Part shown: positions 5,489-7,185 of the stretch, in pieces | How positions within the stretch are numbered: position 1 is the stretch's first letter | How the letters are laid out: every line of letters begins with the position of its first letter | Assembly: GCA_005788205.1 (NCBI GenBank) | Contig: SXYT01000169.1 | Location: 1-7,185, forward strand | Source: Actinomycetota bacterium | GTDB taxonomy: Bacteria > Actinomycetota > Acidimicrobiia > Acidimicrobiales > Ilumatobacteraceae | Reading direction: 5' to 3' | DNA: 7,185 nt | Position numbers and translations under genes: made by a program | The notes under the pieces: generated by a model | What the model was told of the DNA's origin: nothing | The model's database searches: none | The model's input: the letters and a program-made list of their open reading frames with translations, nothing else

Positions 5489-6745
5489 TCAGAAGGGTTT
5501 CGGGTACACGGGGAAGCGGCCACAGAGTGCCGCGACCTTCGCCTTGACCGCGGCAACTGCCGCCTTGTCCGACCTGCAGCGCAGTGCCTCGGCGATCAGC
5601 GACGCAATCTCGGCCATCTCGGGCTCCTTCATCCCCTGTGTGGTCACGGCAGGGGTGCCGATGCGCACCCCTGAGGTGACGAAGGGGCTGCGTGGGTCGT
5701 CCGGGACGGTGTTCTTGTTCAGGGTGATGCCGGCCTCGTCGAGCACCGCCTGTGCCTCCTTGCCGGTGCACTCCGCATCGAACGTCCGGAGGTCCACGAC
5801 CATCAGGTGGTTGTCGGTGCCGCCGCTCACGATGCGGAAGCCGTGCCCGGTCAGATCGGCGGCGAGCGCCGAGGCGTTGCGCACGATCTGGTGGGCGTAC
5901 TCCCGGAACGACGGGTCGAGCGCCTCACGGAACGCCACAGCCTTCGCGGCGACCGCGTGCTCCAGTGGGCCGCCCTGGCTGCCGGGGAACACCGCCTTGT
6001 CGATCACCTGCGCATGCTCTGCCTTGCTGAGGATGCACCCTCCGCGCGGGCCGCGCAGCGTCTTGTGCGTGGTGAACGTGACGACATCGGCGAACGGCAC
6101 GGGGTTCGGGTGGGCACCGCCGGCGACGAGCCCGGCGAGGTGCGCGATGTCGAACATGAGGAGCGCACCGACCTCGTCGGCGATCCGGCGGAAAGGCTCC
6201 GGCTCGAGACGCCGCGAGTAACTGGTGGTGCCGGCAACGATCATCTTCGGGCGGTGCTCCAGAGCCATCGCACGGACCTCGTCCAGGTCGATGCGCTGGT
6301 CTCCCCCGCTCACCCCGTAGTTCACGAAGTTGTAGAGGATGCCGCTCGCGTTCACCGGCGAGCCGTGGGTGAGGTGACCGCCGTGGTCGAGACTGAGCCC
6401 GAGGAGCGTGTCGCCCGGATTCAGGAGCCCCAGGTACACCGCCATGTTCGCGCTGGCGCCCGAGTGCGGCTGCACGTTCGCATGGTCGGCACCGAAGAGC
6501 TTCTTCACGCGCTCGATGGCGAGCGCCTCCACGTCGTCGACCACGGAGTTGCCGCCGTAGTAGCGCTTCCCCGGGTAGCCCTCGGAGTACTTGTTGGTGA
6601 ACACAGAGCCGGTCGCGCGCATCACGTCGGGCGACGTGAAGTTCTCGCTGGCGATCAACTGCAGGCCGGTGTTCTGGCGGACGCGCTCCTTCTCCAGGAG
6701 GTCGAACACCTCGGTGTCATGGTCGTTCTCTGATGGCCAGGGCAT
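5489..6745 (-). CDS. glyA: Serine hydroxymethyltransferase
   Basis: PLP enzyme interconverting serine plus tetrahydrofolate with glycine plus 5,10-methylene-tetrahydrofolate; cytoplasmic, the main source of one-carbon units. The product is 418 residues, full length. Visible landmarks: LIASENFTS (30-38), NKYSEGYPGKRYYGG (51-65), VQPHSGASAN (91-100), the PLP-interacting MFDIAHLAGLVAGG (197-210), the Schiff-base lysine Lys228 in TFTTHKTLRGPRGG, and substrate-carboxylate-binding SGVRIGTPAVTTQGM near the C-terminus. Small departures from the commonest forms (GTTSYSR where ASAYPR is usual, TTQG where TTRG is usual) do not touch the key catalytic positions. The ATG at 6745 follows the rpiB TAA with no gap (TAAATG), so the two are almost certainly co-transcribed. 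Identification is certain. Confidence 0.98.
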   Translation of the reverse strand: MPWPSENDHDTEVFDLLEKERVRQNTGLQLIASENFTSPDVMRATGSVFTNKYSEGYPGKRYYGGNSVVDDVEALAIERVKKLFGADHANVQPHSGASANMAVYLGLLNPGDTLLGLSLDHGGHLTHGSPVNASGILYNFVNYGVSGGDQRIDLDEVRAMALEHRPKMIVAGTTSYSRRLEPEPFRRIADEVGALLMFDIAHLAGLVAGGAHPNPVPFADVVTFTTHKTLRGPRGGCILSKAEHAQVIDKAVFPGSQGGPLEHAVAAKAVAFREALDPSFREYAHQIVRNASALAADLTGHGFRIVSGGTDNHLMVVDLRTFDAECTGKEAQAVLDEAGITLNKNTVPDDPRSPFVTSGVRIGTPAVTTQGMKEPEMAEIASLIAEALRCRSDKAAVAAVKAKVAALCGRFPVYPKPF

Positions 6746-7185
6746 TTACTTGCTCGATTCCTCGTTCTCGATGTCCGTGAGCATGGCGACGCGGCGCTCG
6801 TGCCTGCCTCCCTCGAAAGGGGTGGAGAGGAAGGTCCGCAGGATCTCCTCGGCGAGACCCGTGCCGACGACGCGGGCCCCCATGCTGAGCACGTTCGCGT
6901 TGTTGTGCTCGCGCGCCATCCGCGCGGTGTAGAGGCAGTTGCAGAGAGCAGCGCGGACGCCCCGCACCTTGTTGGCGGCGAGCTGCTCGCCCTGGCCGCT
7001 CCCCCCGAGGACGATGCCGAACTCGGCCCTGCCGTCGCGGACGGCCCGGCCGACAGCCGCACAGATCGGCGGGTAGTCGCAGCTCTCGGTGGAGTGCGTG
7101 CCGAGATCCTGCACGTCATGGCCCCCGGACGACAGAATCGAGATGAGGTGCTGCTTCAGGTCGTACCCGGCGTGGTCTGCTCCGA
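6746..7185 (-). CDS. rpiB: Ribose-5-phosphate isomerase B, 5' end cut by window edge
   Basis: Isomerises ribose 5-phosphate and ribulose 5-phosphate in the pentose phosphate pathway. 145 residues are visible, beginning inside the conserved GADHAGYDLKQHL; perhaps 5-10 N-terminal residues including the start lie beyond the window. An internal ATG at 7114 is not the true start, since the conserved DHAGY segment precedes it in frame. Also visible: DYPPICAAVGRAV, the loop GIVLGGSGQGEQLAANKVRGVRAAL, AREHNNANVLSMGAR and FEGGRHERRV near the C-terminus. The loop lacks the CGTG cysteine used as base by the E. coli enzyme and carries GSGxGEQ, as in the Mycobacterium tuberculosis enzyme where that glutamate is the base. 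A short acidic tail (TDIENEESSK) ends at a TAA abutting glyA. Confidence 0.95.
   Translation of the reverse strand, partial: GADHAGYDLKQHLISILSSGGHDVQDLGTHSTESCDYPPICAAVGRAVRDGRAEFGIVLGGSGQGEQLAANKVRGVRAALCNCLYTARMAREHNNANVLSMGARVVGTGLAEEILRTFLSTPFEGGRHERRVAMLTDIENEESSK

Noticed and set aside
5807..6733. Plus-strand open frame (about 308 codons) opposite glyA.
   Set aside because: It is antisense to an intact serine hydroxymethyltransferase and has no protein-family features.

Overview
This window is a stretch of actinobacterial core chromosome. Every gene I can support lies on the minus strand, so in transcription order the locus reads from the right edge to the left: rpiB (cut at its 5' end), glyA, a WecA/Rfe-type phospho-GlcNAc transferase, then the ATP synthase operon atpZ-like, atpI-like, atpB (a), atpE (c), a b'-type atpF paralogue, atpF (b), atpH (delta) and the first 166 codons of atpA (alpha), cut at the left edge just before its Walker A loop. 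The DNA is GC-rich with strong G/C preference at codon third positions. The plus strand carries only mirror-image open frames.

The organism is most likely a member of the Actinomycetota. The order glyA - wecA-like - atpI - atpB - atpE is the usual actinobacterial arrangement, and RpiB carries the Mycobacterium-type active site (GGSGxGEQ in place of the Cys-containing CGTG). Two separate b-type stator genes, instead of the single b or the mycobacterial b-delta fusion, argue against mycobacteria and streptomycetes. They would fit a deep branch such as Acidimicrobiia; that placement is inference.

Layout: 6746-7185 rpiB; 5489-6745 glyA, whose start codon directly abuts the rpiB stop; 5433-5488 a short gap with a GC hairpin; 4275-5432 the wecA-like gene; 4173-4274 a likely regulatory gap with a bulged hairpin and a Rex-like dyad; 3873-4172 atpZ-like; 3400-3876 atpI-like; 2629-3387 atpB; 2303-2578 atpE; 1593-2243 atpF' (b'); 1054-1596 atpF (b); 524-1057 atpH; 1-499 atpA. 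Three junctions (atpZ/atpI, b'/b, b/delta) are 4-base ATGA overlaps, so translation is probably coupled. atpE, the subunit needed in most copies, has its own AT-rich, unstructured leader with a good ribosome binding site and a hairpin just downstream.

The ATP synthase genes encode the membrane sector (a, c, b, b'), the stator delta and the start of the catalytic head, plus two small assembly or ion-handling membrane proteins. rpiB and glyA are central metabolism (pentose phosphate and one-carbon units). The wecA-like gene starts a lipid-linked cell-envelope polymer. I see no mobile element, CRISPR array, tRNA, rRNA or novel accessory system. The points worth a second look are regulatory and structural details of a housekeeping operon.
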